In this document: piece after piece, positions 7,225 through 15,489 of the stretch
Layout of the letters: each line of letters opens with the position of its first letter
Numbering within the stretch: the first letter of the stretch is position 1
NCBI GenBank assembly: GCA_013214575.1
Contig: JABSSD010000005.1
Coordinates: forward strand, 34,088 to 98,087
DNA from: Paracoccaceae bacterium
Lineage (GTDB): Bacteria > Pseudomonadota > Alphaproteobacteria > Rhodobacterales > Rhodobacteraceae
DNA length: 64,000 bases
Reading direction: 5' to 3'
Notes under the pieces: generated by a model
Databases searched by the model: none
What the model saw: only the letters and a program-made list of their open reading frames with translations
What the model was told of the DNA's origin: nothing
Made by a program: the position numbers and the translations under genes

Positions 7225-8787
7225 CTACTGCGCAGCTGTGGTGACAAAGAAATACACCCATTCGCCTTTGAAGCCGGGGTAGGTGGCGCGCGCTTCGGTG
7301 ACGCGCTGGGACAGCCAGCTCAGATAGTCGGCGGCCTCTTCACTGAGCGGGCGCACCCCCGGATACAGCGGATGTGAGGCGGCAAAGGCCACTGCGATTT
7401 CCTGACCATAGGGCGGGCCGACGGTGATCTGCAGGCCAATGTCCGCCGCCGTTTTGGCGCCCACCCGCAGACGGCTTTGCGCCGGGGTCAGGCTCAGCGG
7501 CACCGAGGCATTGGGGGTCAGGTGCAGCACCGCGCCACCTGCATCGAAATAATCGACATAGACATAGGCGTCATAGTCCGGCGCGGTCAGATCAAAGAAC
7601 ATTCTGTCGCCGCCGGCATATTCCAGCACCCGTGCGTGGGTGTCGGTGCCGATCAGCAGCGGATTGGTGATCTGGTCGGTGCTTTGCGGCAGCCCGACAT
7701 TTGAAATGCCCGCCAGCGCGCCACATTGCGGCCGGGGCAGGAGTTTCATCTGGTCCGAGACGTGGATATCGGCGCCCATTTGCGCCTGCAGGGCCGCCAG
7801 CACCGGCGCGCGCAATCCGGGTTCCGGCAGATGGCCGCGCAGGGCCAGCGAGGCGGTCTCGGGGTCAAACAGCACCTGCAATCGCGAACAGGGCACTGCG
7901 GCCAGAATACCGGCGACACCATCGCGCAGTGTCTCCTCTGTGGTGGCGATGTCGCCGGGCCTCATGAAGCTTTGGAAGGCAGCCAGCGAGACCGGATCAG
8001 CCTGATCCGCGCCAGCGCCGGAAAAGGCCAGCGCCGCCTTGATATGGGGCACTTCGGGGGCTGACAGGGCGGCTTTGACCGGGGCAAGCGGGTGCTCGGC
8101 CAAAGCTGTTGGTTCGGGCTCTTGCTGCGAGCTGGGTTTGCTGTCCGGTTGGGTCAGCGCCAGCGGCTGGGCATCAGAGGGCAGTTGCAGCGTTGGCGTG
8201 CTGGCGACAGCTGCGGGTCCCACGGGCCGGGCAACAGGGGTCAGAGTGGCCGCAGTGCTGGGCTGCACCGAGGCTGCGGCCAGCATTACCGGGGCAGGGG
8301 GTGTCGCCTCGGTTGTCTGTGACACCACCAGCGCCGCCGGTTTGGCTGCAACCGGGACTGGCGCAGTTGCTGCAGCTAACTGAGGCGATGGGATAGGCAG
8401 CGGTGGCATCACATTGACGCGTGTTTCCAACGTCTTGGCCTGTGGTGGAGGGTCTTGTTTTGCGGTCAGTGCGATGCTGTCCGGTACGGTCTGGACCAGC
8501 TGCGATCCCTTTGGTGCGATGCTCTGGGCTGTTGACTGCGGCACTGCCCCTGCGGTAAGCTCTTCGCCGCGTGCCTCGCTTTGCGCCGCCGGATCGGATT
8601 TGGCGACCTGCGGCACCGCCTGGCTGTGGGGGACGCGATAAGACTGCATCTGCAGCTCACTTTGAGGGCTGGGCTGCTGCTCTAGCGGGTCGGGCTGCAG
8701 TGACCACAGCAATACGGCGGCAAAACCAAAGTGCGCCAAAACCGAGCCAAACAGGCCAGCAAACCATATGGTCGGCTGTCGTGTCAT
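7225..8787 (-). CDS. TonB-like protein with C-terminal BON-like and DUF4384-like domains
   Basis: 520 residues. One N-terminal membrane helix (about 8-30, IWFAGLFGSVLAHFGFAAVL) is followed by a long Pro/Ala/Gln-rich periplasmic stretch (about 35-265), as in TonB or TolA. The C-terminal half has a small domain bounded by two Cys (VPCSRLQVLF ... PRPQCGAL) and a DUF4384-like domain (GDRMFFDLTAPDYDAYVYVD ... VLHLTPN ... ASHPLYPGVRPLSEEAADYL). The same two domains end the T6SS kinase at 40478-42634. It overlaps the exbD gene before it by four bases. It probably transmits force or signals from the ExbB/ExbD motor to the periplasm, with an unusual end in place of a TonB C-terminal domain. Confidence 0.75.
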   Translation of the reverse strand: MTRQPTIWFAGLFGSVLAHFGFAAVLLWSLQPDPLEQQPSPQSELQMQSYRVPHSQAVPQVAKSDPAAQSEARGEELTAGAVPQSTAQSIAPKGSQLVQTVPDSIALTAKQDPPPQAKTLETRVNVMPPLPIPSPQLAAATAPVPVAAKPAALVVSQTTEATPPAPVMLAAASVQPSTAATLTPVARPVGPAAVASTPTLQLPSDAQPLALTQPDSKPSSQQEPEPTALAEHPLAPVKAALSAPEVPHIKAALAFSGAGADQADPVSLAAFQSFMRPGDIATTEETLRDGVAGILAAVPCSRLQVLFDPETASLALRGHLPEPGLRAPVLAALQAQMGADIHVSDQMKLLPRPQCGALAGISNVGLPQSTDQITNPLLIGTDTHARVLEYAGGDRMFFDLTAPDYDAYVYVDYFDAGGAVLHLTPNASVPLSLTPAQSRLRVGAKTAADIGLQITVGPPYGQEIAVAFAASHPLYPGVRPLSEEAADYLSWLSQRVTEARATYPGFKGEWVYFFVTTAAQ

Positions 8788-9191
8788 TGGTCGCGCTCGG
8801 GGGTGACCACCAGAACCACATCGCGTATTCCCAGTGTCTCGGCGCGGGTGACGTAGGGCAGAACATGGCGCAACTCGGCGGCGCGATGGGCGTTGATGCG
8901 CAGCCGCAGCTCCGGCTGCCGCTCCAACTGCGCAATCAATGCCGCATCCAGATCCTGCTTGCTGATCTCGTCGCCATCCAGCGCCAAGGCGCCATCGGCG
9001 GCAATTGCCAGAGTGATGCCGCCGGCAGGCATATCCCGCCCGGTCTGGGCGATCGGCGGGCGAACCTCAAACGGCGCGGTGGCATCCATGCGGCCGATCA
9101 GCATGAAGAACACCAGCAGGAAAAACACCACGTCGATCAGCGCCACGATGGTTTCCGACTGGGCGGCGCGCTTGGGGCGGGTCAGCTTCAT
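8784..9191 (-). CDS. exbD: ExbD/TolR family proton-channel subunit (second copy)
   Basis: 135 residues with one N-terminal membrane helix (TIVALIDVVFFLLVFFMLIG). The conserved Asp in LIDVVFFLL is the proton-carrying residue of the family. A periplasmic domain follows. It overlaps both the upstream exbD and the downstream TonB-like gene by four bases (ATGA), so all three are translationally coupled. Two different ExbD proteins with one ExbB is a common arrangement in energised envelope systems. Confidence 0.9.
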   Translation of the reverse strand: MKLTRPKRAAQSETIVALIDVVFFLLVFFMLIGRMDATAPFEVRPPIAQTGRDMPAGGITLAIAADGALALDGDEISKQDLDAALIAQLERQPELRLRINAHRAAELRHVLPYVTRAETLGIRDVVLVVTPERDQ

Positions 9192-9601
9192 CGGCGGGGC
9201 TCCAGTCGCAGCACCCGCAGGCGTTGCACCCCGGCCATTGCGGCGGCATCCATCACTGAAATCAGCGCCTGGGTTGGCGCCGCGCCAGAGGGCAGGATCA
9301 GCACCTGCATCAGCGGCTCCTCGGCCAGTTCCTGCACCAGCCGTTGACCAAGGGCGGTGGCATCAAGCGCAGTGCCCTGCAGCACCATCGCCCCATCCGC
9401 GCCAATGCGGATCATCACGCTGCCTTCGGGAGCGACCGAGGCTTGCGCCGCGCCAGCCTCGGAGGGGCGCAGGGCGGGGATCATGTCGAGGTTCAGATAG
9501 GTCGAGGTGACCATGAAAAACACCAACAGGATCAACATCACGTCGACCATCGGAACCAGCGAGATCAGGGCCCCGGCAGGGGCGGGACGCTTGAGGTTCA
9601 T
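9188..9601 (-). CDS. exbD: ExbD/TolR family proton-channel subunit (first copy)
   Basis: 137 residues. The N-terminal helix ISLVPMVDVMLILLVFFMVT holds the family's essential Asp. The periplasmic part (about 40-135) has the usual ExbD pattern including APEGSVMIRIGADGAMVLQG. It starts 12 bases after the ExbB-like gene and overlaps the next exbD by four bases. It should form, with the ExbB-like pentamer, a proton-driven motor in the inner membrane. Confidence 0.9.
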   Translation of the reverse strand: MNLKRPAPAGALISLVPMVDVMLILLVFFMVTSTYLNLDMIPALRPSEAGAAQASVAPEGSVMIRIGADGAMVLQGTALDATALGQRLVQELAEEPLMQVLILPSGAAPTQALISVMDAAAMAGVQRLRVLRLEPRR

Positions 9602-9613
9602 GGGCGACCTCCG

Positions 9614-10231
9614 CTAACGGGTCTCATGGATCAGCAGTAACCGGCCAACGGCGCTTTCGATAAGCTGCGCGGCGCCATCGATACGGGCGGCAAACAAGCC
9701 GGCGGAGATGGCGGCTGGAATGGCCACCAGCAACCCGGCAGCGGTGGTCAGCAGCGCCTGCCAGATGCCCCCCGCCAGCACCGAGGCATTGGCTGCTCCC
9801 GCCGCCAGTTCCAGCTCCTGAAACGACTGGATCATGCCCAGCACAGTGCCCAGCAACCCCAGCAGGGGCGACACCATGGCGATCAGCTCCAGCAGCCGGA
9901 TCAGGCTGTTCATCTGCATCACTTCTGCATTGCCGCGGCGCATCAGCTCGCCTTCGAGGCGCGGGCCGCTCAGACCTTCGCTCAGGGCCTGCATGGCATA
10001 GCGCATCACCCGATCTGCCGGAGATCTCCCGTCGGACATCGCCGACATGGCTTTTTCGGGATCGCCTTTCTGCCAGAACTCCAAGGCCTGGCCCCGGCTG
10101 TCTTCACCGGACCGCACCCGCCACAACTGCGCCAGTTTGACCCCGATCAGGGACAGTGAACAGACTGACATCACCGCCAGCAACATGATCACCGGGCCGC
10201 CGGTGGTCAGCATTTCAAAAATCGCAGCCAT
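9614..10231 (-). CDS. exbB: MotA/TolQ/ExbB family proton channel
   Basis: 205 residues with three membrane helices: about 12-32 (GGPVIMLLAVMSVCSLSLIG), about 113-135 (ELIAMVSPLLGLLGTVLGMI) and about 158-182 (LLTTAAGLLVAIPAAISAG). The sequence SPLLGLLGTVLGMIQSF and the polar third helix are hallmarks of TolQ/ExbB. It begins two bases after the stop of the small secreted protein gene. With the two ExbD proteins and the TonB-like protein it makes a complete motor module. Its place between replication genes and tssA, with no Tol-Pal genes near, suggests a role special to this locus. Confidence 0.92.
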   Translation of the reverse strand: MAAIFEMLTTGGPVIMLLAVMSVCSLSLIGVKLAQLWRVRSGEDSRGQALEFWQKGDPEKAMSAMSDGRSPADRVMRYAMQALSEGLSGPRLEGELMRRGNAEVMQMNSLIRLLELIAMVSPLLGLLGTVLGMIQSFQELELAAGAANASVLAGGIWQALLTTAAGLLVAIPAAISAGLFAARIDGAAQLIESAVGRLLLIHETR

Positions 10232-10233
10232 CG

Positions 10234-10665
10234 CTATTTCACCAGCTGCGCAGAGGTTTTTGAGCCCAGCTCAAGGATGGGAAAACAATCCATCTGATCC
10301 TCGTTCTGCGGTTGGCATGAGGTCACATCATGCAGTAGAATTTCCGAGATATTGGCGCAGGCAATCTGCGGTATCTCGAATAATTTCAAGGTTGTACGCT
10401 GTACCGGCAGCGGCGCGGCGTCAATCGACAGCAACCGGTCGATCACCCCCTGTCCGTCCAGAATGGCCAGCGACATTTCAAAGCCGGCAAAGCTTTTCCC
10501 GGTTTGGTTTCGAAACAGAAAGAACGCCCGGCAACCGCCGCCTTCGATCTCTTCTACCTTGTTCAACTCGACCTTTAGCTGGCCCGTAATCTGGCCGGTT
10601 TCGGCATGGCCGGTCACCGGCAGCGCGGCCAGCAAGCCTGCTGCAACCATGGATTTCAAATTCAT
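10234..10665 (-). CDS. Small secreted protein of unknown function, beta-rich
   Basis: 143 residues with a clear signal peptide (MNLKSMVAAGLLAALPVTGHA) and no lipobox Cys. The mature part reads as alternating strands (LKVELNKVEEIEGGGCRAFF; SFAGFEMSLAILDGQG; RTTLKLFEIPQIACANISE) and holds four Cys, which suits a disulfide-bonded periplasmic beta sandwich. I do not recognise the family. It is the second gene of the minus-strand operon that ends with the TonB-like protein, so it may be a periplasmic partner of that module. It is not a TssJ lipoprotein by sequence, although the fold type could be similar. Confidence 0.72.
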   Translation of the reverse strand: MNLKSMVAAGLLAALPVTGHAETGQITGQLKVELNKVEEIEGGGCRAFFLFRNQTGKSFAGFEMSLAILDGQGVIDRLLSIDAAPLPVQRTTLKLFEIPQIACANISEILLHDVTSCQPQNEDQMDCFPILELGSKTSAQLVK

Positions 10666-10688
10666 CTGCGTCTCCGTTATTGTCTTGC

Positions 10689-11534
10689 TCAGCTGAGTGT
10701 CATCAAGGCCTTTTCGATTTGATCCATCATCTTGTTGGCGCCCTTCAGATCACGGGATTTCAATAGTCTGGCCGCCTGATGTATCGCCCGATCCAGTTTG
10801 CTGCGCGCGGCGCCTGGGCTGCGGGAAACATTGGCGCGCAGCGCCTGTGCCCGTTTTACGCCGGCGCCAAGAGACATCTTGTCCCGGCTGCGCTGCGCGT
10901 CGGACTGGGTCTTTTCTGCGCTGTCCACCGTCTTGCCGATCTTGGCCAGCGCCATTTCCATCATCGAGACCAGCGTCTCGGCCTCTTGCAACCTGCCGTC
11001 GTTGACTTGCTTGACGGTCTTGGCCAGCGCGCGGTTCAGCTTTGTCTCAAGAGGGCCCGGCGCCAAGGCAATGCGCGGGCGTATTTTCTTGAGCCTTTGC
11101 ACCAGCTCCCGGGCGCCTGAGCCGCTGCCTGCGGGAGGGGCCAAATCGGCGACCTTGTCGTCGCTGACCACGGCGCCGGATTTTTCCGGCTTCAGACTGT
11201 CCAGCAGATTGCCGCCCTTGTCATAGAACAGCACGTTGACCTTCGGCTGATTCTTGCGCAGAAACTTTTTCAGCTGGGTTGTGACCTTGGCCGAAACCTT
11301 TTCGCAGATCATTTCCATTTGATCCGACCGCACCACAAAAGTGCCCCAAATCATTGGCGGCTCACCGCCGGCTTTTTTCAACGCTGCGCCAAGCGCCTCG
11401 GGTTTTTTGCCCGGCTCGATCATCAACAGAGGGTCGTTACTTTTATTGAGACAAAAGCCAAAACACATACGTTTGCGGGTGCCCTGGCGCACCATCGATT
11501 TGACTTCGTCCCCGGCAACTCGGGTTGCGACCAT
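10689..11534 (-). CDS. Unknown cytoplasmic protein with duplicated helical hairpins
   Basis: 281 residues from the ATG at 11534, chosen because AGGGAC precedes it at suitable distance; the open frame extends further upstream but that part lacks coding character and overlaps the divergent tssA leader. The first 120 residues form a mixed domain (GKKPEALGAALKKAGGEPPM; IWGTFVVRSDQMEMICEKV; VNVLFYDKGGNLLDSL). The basic C-terminal half contains two related helical units (KLNRALAKTVKQVNDGRLQE... and KLDRAIHQAARLLKSRDLKG..., each ending in an EKAL/MALA-type helix). No signal peptide or membrane helix. It is first in the exbB-exbD-TonB operon and divergent from tssA. Function unknown. Confidence 0.7.
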   Translation of the reverse strand: MVATRVAGDEVKSMVRQGTRKRMCFGFCLNKSNDPLLMIEPGKKPEALGAALKKAGGEPPMIWGTFVVRSDQMEMICEKVSAKVTTQLKKFLRKNQPKVNVLFYDKGGNLLDSLKPEKSGAVVSDDKVADLAPPAGSGSGARELVQRLKKIRPRIALAPGPLETKLNRALAKTVKQVNDGRLQEAETLVSMMEMALAKIGKTVDSAEKTQSDAQRSRDKMSLGAGVKRAQALRANVSRSPGAARSKLDRAIHQAARLLKSRDLKGANKMMDQIEKALMTLS

Positions 11535-11710
11535 ATTCAAGTCCCTACAAAAACATTGAAACCAATTGACTTTAAGAAAACGATAAGGCTCACTTGTGGT
11601 CAAGTTATTGTTTATTGTTTCGCATTCCGAACCCCCTAACGGTGCCATCATTCCGCTCCGACACATGGTGGTATGGGTAAGGAAGACTAGCTTTTCAGGA
11701 GGCCGATTAT
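11535..11710. promoter_or_regulatory. Divergent promoter region of the T6SS core and the ExbBD operon
   Basis: A 176-base gap between two divergent genes, so it must hold promoters for both. It is AT-richer than its neighbours around 11575-11640. A strong ribosome site (AGGAGG, 11697-11702) precedes tssA. I cannot fix -35/-10 boxes with confidence. Confidence 0.45.
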
Positions 11711-12757
11711 ATGGACCCAGCTGTTTTGTTGCAGTCCAAAGGGGATGACACCCCAAGTGGCGACGATCTGGAATATGATCCGACGTTTACGGATATGGAA
11801 CTGGCTGCGCAGCCGGGCGAAGAGGTGGTGATGGGGAATACCACCACCGAGGCCTCTGATCCGGATTACCGTGAGGTTGAGAAAAATGCGTTGGCCATTC
11901 TGGAGCGCAGTCATGATTTGCGGGCGGCAGTATTTTTGGCGGATGCCATTCTTCATTCCGAAGGGCTGACGGGTTTTGCTTATGTGACCACCTTTATTCG
12001 CGGCTGTCTGGAGCAATACTGGGAGACGTGCCATCCCGAGCTGGACGAGGATGATGGCGACCCGACAATGCGCATCAACAAGGTGCAGGATCTCTGTGGC
12101 CAGCCCGATGATATGGCAGGCCCGTCGCCGGTGTATCGCTCGTTGCGGCGGGCGGCTCTGAGCAACAGCCGCGGGTTTGGCCAGTTTTCCCTGCGCGATA
12201 TCGAGGCCGCCGAAGGTTTGATCTCTGCACCCAGTGATATGGGTACGGTGCCGGATACCGCCACGGTCAGTGCCTCATTTCAGGACAGTGACAAGGACGA
12301 GCTGGAAGCCCGCGTCGCGGCCATTGAACTTTCGGCTGAGAATGTCGCCGCGATCTCGGCGGTGTTTGATGAGCAGACCCCGGGGCAGGGGCCTGATTTG
12401 CAGCCCTTGGTCAAACTGTTGCGACAGATGGCCAAACGATTGCGCGATTATGCCAGCATGGCACCGGCCGAAACGGTGGATGAAACCGCAGCGGACGAGG
12501 CCGGCGGCGAGGCATCGGTTCGCGGGTCGGTGGCCGGTGGCGGCGTTGGAGGCATCAATTCTCAATCGGATGTGACCAATACGCTGGACCGGATTATCGG
12601 CTATTACCAACGGGCCGAGCCGTCCAGCCCGCTGCCAATTCTGCTGGAACGGGCCAAACGATTGGTGGGGGCCGATTTCCTGACGATCGTCAACGATATG
12701 GCCCCGCAGGGTATCGACAATGTCAATCTGATTGGCGGCATTGACGACGACGACTGA
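11711..12757 (+). CDS. tssA: T6SS baseplate/sheath assembly protein TssA
   Basis: 348 residues with the ImpA N-terminal domain (about 5-110: SGDDLEYDPTFTDMELAA ... DPDYREVEKNALAILERS.DLR, then the LEQYWETCHPELDEDDGDP motif). The C-terminal part has EPSSPLPILLERAKRLVGAD, typical of the short TssA class. TssA primes baseplate and sheath assembly in the cytoplasm. First gene of the long plus-strand T6SS core operon, preceded by AGGAGG. A Gly-rich linker (GGVGGINSQ, near 277) separates the two parts. Confidence 0.95.
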   Translation: MDPAVLLQSKGDDTPSGDDLEYDPTFTDMELAAQPGEEVVMGNTTTEASDPDYREVEKNALAILERSHDLRAAVFLADAILHSEGLTGFAYVTTFIRGCLEQYWETCHPELDEDDGDPTMRINKVQDLCGQPDDMAGPSPVYRSLRRAALSNSRGFGQFSLRDIEAAEGLISAPSDMGTVPDTATVSASFQDSDKDELEARVAAIELSAENVAAISAVFDEQTPGQGPDLQPLVKLLRQMAKRLRDYASMAPAETVDETAADEAGGEASVRGSVAGGGVGGINSQSDVTNTLDRIIGYYQRAEPSSPLPILLERAKRLVGADFLTIVNDMAPQGIDNVNLIGGIDDDD

Positions 12758-12823
12758 ATATAGCCGCCACAGCCCGTTTATCGGGGCCGATGGCATAACG
12801 ACTATTGAGTAAGGGAGTATCAG

Positions 12824-13339
12824 ATGGCCAGCAGTTCACAAAAATTCATAGCTCGAAATCGAGCGCCAAGAGTTCAAATCGAATATGATGTCGAACTCTA
12901 TGGCGCCGAGAAAAAGGTCCAACTTCCCTTTGTCATGGGGGTGGTGAGCGATCTGGTTGGCAAATCCGAGGTGGAGCAACCCAGCGTTGCTGACCGCAAA
13001 TTCCTCGAAATAGATGTCGACAATTTTGACGACCGGATGAAATCAATGGCCCCGCGGGCGGCGTTTACGGTGCCCAACACCCTGACCGGTGAGGGCAATC
13101 TGGCGGTCGATATTACATTTGAAAGCATGGATGATTTCAAACCTGCAGCCATTGCCGCCAAGGTGGCGCCGCTGCGCGAACTGCTTGAAGCCCGCACCCA
13201 GCTGTCCAACCTGATGACCTATATGGACGGCAAGACCGGGGCCGAGGATCTGATTTCAAAAATTATTCAAGACCCAAGCCTGTTGAAAACCCTCGCGGCG
13301 CAGGCAGCGCCGGGTGGCAGCAGCGACGCTGAAGAATAA
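12824..13339 (+). CDS. tssB: T6SS contractile sheath small subunit TssB
   Basis: 171 residues, the full usual length. Motifs of the VipA/ImpB family are clear: FIARNRAPRVQIEYDV, VQLPFVMGVV, RKFLEIDVDNFDDRM and the LTGEGNLAVDITFESMDDF region. It forms the contractile sheath with TssC, which lies eleven bases downstream. GGGAG precedes the ATG. The N-terminal 40 residues are identical to those of the giant fusion protein at 24636, although 18 of the 40 codons differ. Confidence 0.97.
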   Translation: MASSSQKFIARNRAPRVQIEYDVELYGAEKKVQLPFVMGVVSDLVGKSEVEQPSVADRKFLEIDVDNFDDRMKSMAPRAAFTVPNTLTGEGNLAVDITFESMDDFKPAAIAAKVAPLRELLEARTQLSNLMTYMDGKTGAEDLISKIIQDPSLLKTLAAQAAPGGSSDAEE

Positions 13340-13350
13340 GGAGGGTAGAC

Positions 13351-14847
13351 ATGGCTGAAGAACAACTCGAGGCGGAAGCCGGTGGTGCCGAAGAGGCATT
13401 TGGCTCAAATGAATTTGCAAGCCTGCTGCACAAGGAATTCCGACCCAAATCGGATCAGGCAAAGACCGCGGTAGAATCCGCAGTCAAAACTCTGGCCGAA
13501 CAGGCGCTGGCCAATACCGCGCTGATCAGCGACGACGCGCTGCGCTCAATCGAAAGCATCGTTGCCGCGATCGACAAAAAGCTGACCGAACAGGTCAATC
13601 TGGTGCTGCACAATGAAGAGTTCCAGAAACTGGAGAGCGCCTGGCGTGGTCTGCACTATCTGGTCAACAATACCGAAACCGACGAACAGTTGAAAATCCG
13701 GGTGCTGCCCATCTCGAAGAAAGAGATGCACAAAACCCTGAAGAAATTCAAAGGTACCGCCTGGGATCAGTCGCCGATCTTCAAGAAACTCTATACCGAG
13801 GAATTCAGCCAGTTGGGCGGGGAACCCTATGGCGCTCTGGTTGCGGACTATCATTTTGACCATTCGCCGCCAGACATTGAACTGCTGGGTGAAATGTCCA
13901 AGATTGCGGCCGCAGCCCATGCGCCACTGATCACCGGGGCGAAGCCCTCGCTGTTCCAGATGGACAGCTGGTCGGAGCTGTCCAACCCGCGGGATCTGAC
14001 CAAGATCTTTCAGACCCCGGAATATGCCGCCTGGCGGTCGCTGCGGGAAAGCGAAGATTCCAAATATGTTGGTCTGGCGATGCCACGGTTCCTGGGCCGG
14101 ATGCCCTATGGCTCCAAAACCGATCCGGTCGAAGAATTTGCCTTTGAAGAAGACACCGGCAGTTCTGAAAGCGGTCACTATTCCTGGGTCAACGCGGCCT
14201 ATGGCATGGCGATGAACATCACCCGTTCGTTCAAAGCCTACGGCTGGTGTTCGCGTATTCGCGGTGTTGAAAGTGGCGGCACGCTGGAAGATCTTCCGTC
14301 GCATACCTTCCCCACCACCGATGGCGGAGTCGATCAGAAATGCCCGACCGAAATTGCCATTGATGACCGGCGCGAGGCGGAATTGGCGAATAATGGCATG
14401 ATGCCGTTGATCCACCGCAAAAACACCGATGTGGCCACCTTTATGGGGGCGCAATCGCTTCATAAACCTGCTGAATATGATGACCCGGACGCATCCTCGA
14501 ACGCCGCACTTGGCGCGCGGTTGCCCTATCTGTTCGCCACCTGCCGGTTTGCACATTATCTGAAGTGCATGGTGCGCGACAAAGTCGGATCCTTCAAAAG
14601 TCGCCAGGGGATGGAAACCTGGCTGCAGGATTGGATCAACAATTACGTTGATTTCAACGCCGAGATTTCCTCGGAAAACGAAAAGGCGCGCAAACCTCTC
14701 GCCGCTGCCGAAGTGGTGGTGGAAGAGGTCGAGGGCAACCCGGGCTATTACAGCTCAAAGTTTTTCCTGCGCCCGCATTATCAGCTTGAAGGCCTTTCTG
14801 TCTCATTGCGGCTGGTATCCAAACTGCCCTCGGAAAAAGGGGCCTGA
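13351..14847 (+). CDS. tssC: T6SS contractile sheath large subunit TssC
   Basis: 498 residues, typical VipB/ImpC. Recognisable parts are LVLHNEEFQKLESAWRGLHY (about 90-110), the FSQLGGEPYGALVADYHFDH block, the MPYGSKTDPVEEFAFEE block, and the C-terminal FLRPHYQLEGLSVSLRLVSK strand region that interlocks sheath subunits. Starts after AAGGAGGG. Full length, unlike the TssC-like part of the downstream fusion, so this should be the functional sheath protein. Confidence 0.97.
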   Translation: MAEEQLEAEAGGAEEAFGSNEFASLLHKEFRPKSDQAKTAVESAVKTLAEQALANTALISDDALRSIESIVAAIDKKLTEQVNLVLHNEEFQKLESAWRGLHYLVNNTETDEQLKIRVLPISKKEMHKTLKKFKGTAWDQSPIFKKLYTEEFSQLGGEPYGALVADYHFDHSPPDIELLGEMSKIAAAAHAPLITGAKPSLFQMDSWSELSNPRDLTKIFQTPEYAAWRSLRESEDSKYVGLAMPRFLGRMPYGSKTDPVEEFAFEEDTGSSESGHYSWVNAAYGMAMNITRSFKAYGWCSRIRGVESGGTLEDLPSHTFPTTDGGVDQKCPTEIAIDDRREAELANNGMMPLIHRKNTDVATFMGAQSLHKPAEYDDPDASSNAALGARLPYLFATCRFAHYLKCMVRDKVGSFKSRQGMETWLQDWINNYVDFNAEISSENEKARKPLAAAEVVVEEVEGNPGYYSSKFFLRPHYQLEGLSVSLRLVSKLPSEKGA

Positions 14848-14911
14848 TTCTCACGAACAGGCCAATCCCATAATGCTCGTAACGAGTTGATGAATTTGAA
14901 AGGAAAATAAA

Positions 14912-15412
14912 ATGGCTGCTAACATGTTTGTCAAAATTTCGGACATAACAGGCGATGCAATGGAGTCGGGTCACAAAGAGTGGATCGTTGTTCAATCTGC
15001 CAGTTGGAATGTTGAACGTGCGGTTGAAATGACCGATCTGGGCTCGACCCAGCGGATGCATGCCAACTCGAACTTTGGTAAGGTCGAGCTGTCATCCCAA
15101 ATGGGCAAGGCGTCGAACGATCTTGCGCTGTCGGTTGCAAACGGCACCGTCCGCAAGGAAATCAAAATGGATTGGTGTCGCTCGGGTGACAGCGCCGCTG
15201 ATGGCCTGCTGGTCTATTGTATCTGGAAGCTGAAAGACGTGGTGATCGATAGCTATTCGCTGTCGTCCAGCGAAGATGGCATTCCGGAAGAGACCTGGAC
15301 ACTGGCCTATGCTGCGATGGAAATCGAGTATAAGTCGACCGACCAGAAAACCGGTAAACTGAAGACCGAAGGCAACTTTAAGTGGAACGTTCAGACTGGC
15401 AAAGTCGAGTAA
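14912..15412 (+). CDS. hcp: T6SS tube protein Hcp (TssD)
   Basis: 166 residues. Hcp family pattern: MFVKISDITGDAMESGHKEW, VERAVEMTDLGSTQRMHANS, ending in the FKWNVQTGKVE strand. Six-membered rings stack into the tube that is pushed out by sheath contraction. The ribosome site is AAAGGAAAATAAA. A strong terminator follows directly (15425-15456), which fits the need for far more Hcp than the genes downstream. Confidence 0.97.
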   Translation: MAANMFVKISDITGDAMESGHKEWIVVQSASWNVERAVEMTDLGSTQRMHANSNFGKVELSSQMGKASNDLALSVANGTVRKEIKMDWCRSGDSAADGLLVYCIWKLKDVVIDSYSLSSSEDGIPEETWTLAYAAMEIEYKSTDQKTGKLKTEGNFKWNVQTGKVE

Positions 15413-15424
15413 TCCCGCTTTGCT

Positions 15425-15456
15425 ACTCCGGGCACTTCGGTGCCCGGAGTTTTTTT
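15425..15456 (+). terminator. Rho-independent terminator after hcp
   Basis: Perfect 11-base-pair stem (ACTCCGGGCAC with GTGCCCGGAGT) closed by a TTCG tetraloop and followed by six further T. It lies 13 bases after the hcp stop and before tagJ, inside the T6SS operon, so it should attenuate transcription of the downstream genes. Confidence 0.92.
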
Positions 15457-15489
15457 GTCCAATAGATTTTAGCGACGGAGCACTGTGTG

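Noticed and set aside
10234..10665. TssJ lipoprotein
   Set aside because: It is secreted and beta-rich but has no lipobox cysteine, no TssJ motif and belongs to the ExbBD operon on the other strand.
10535..11756. Longer form of the unknown protein starting at 11756
   Set aside because: The extra 74 residues overlap the tssA start region, have many Cys/Trp and no coding bias; the ATG at 11534 has a ribosome site.
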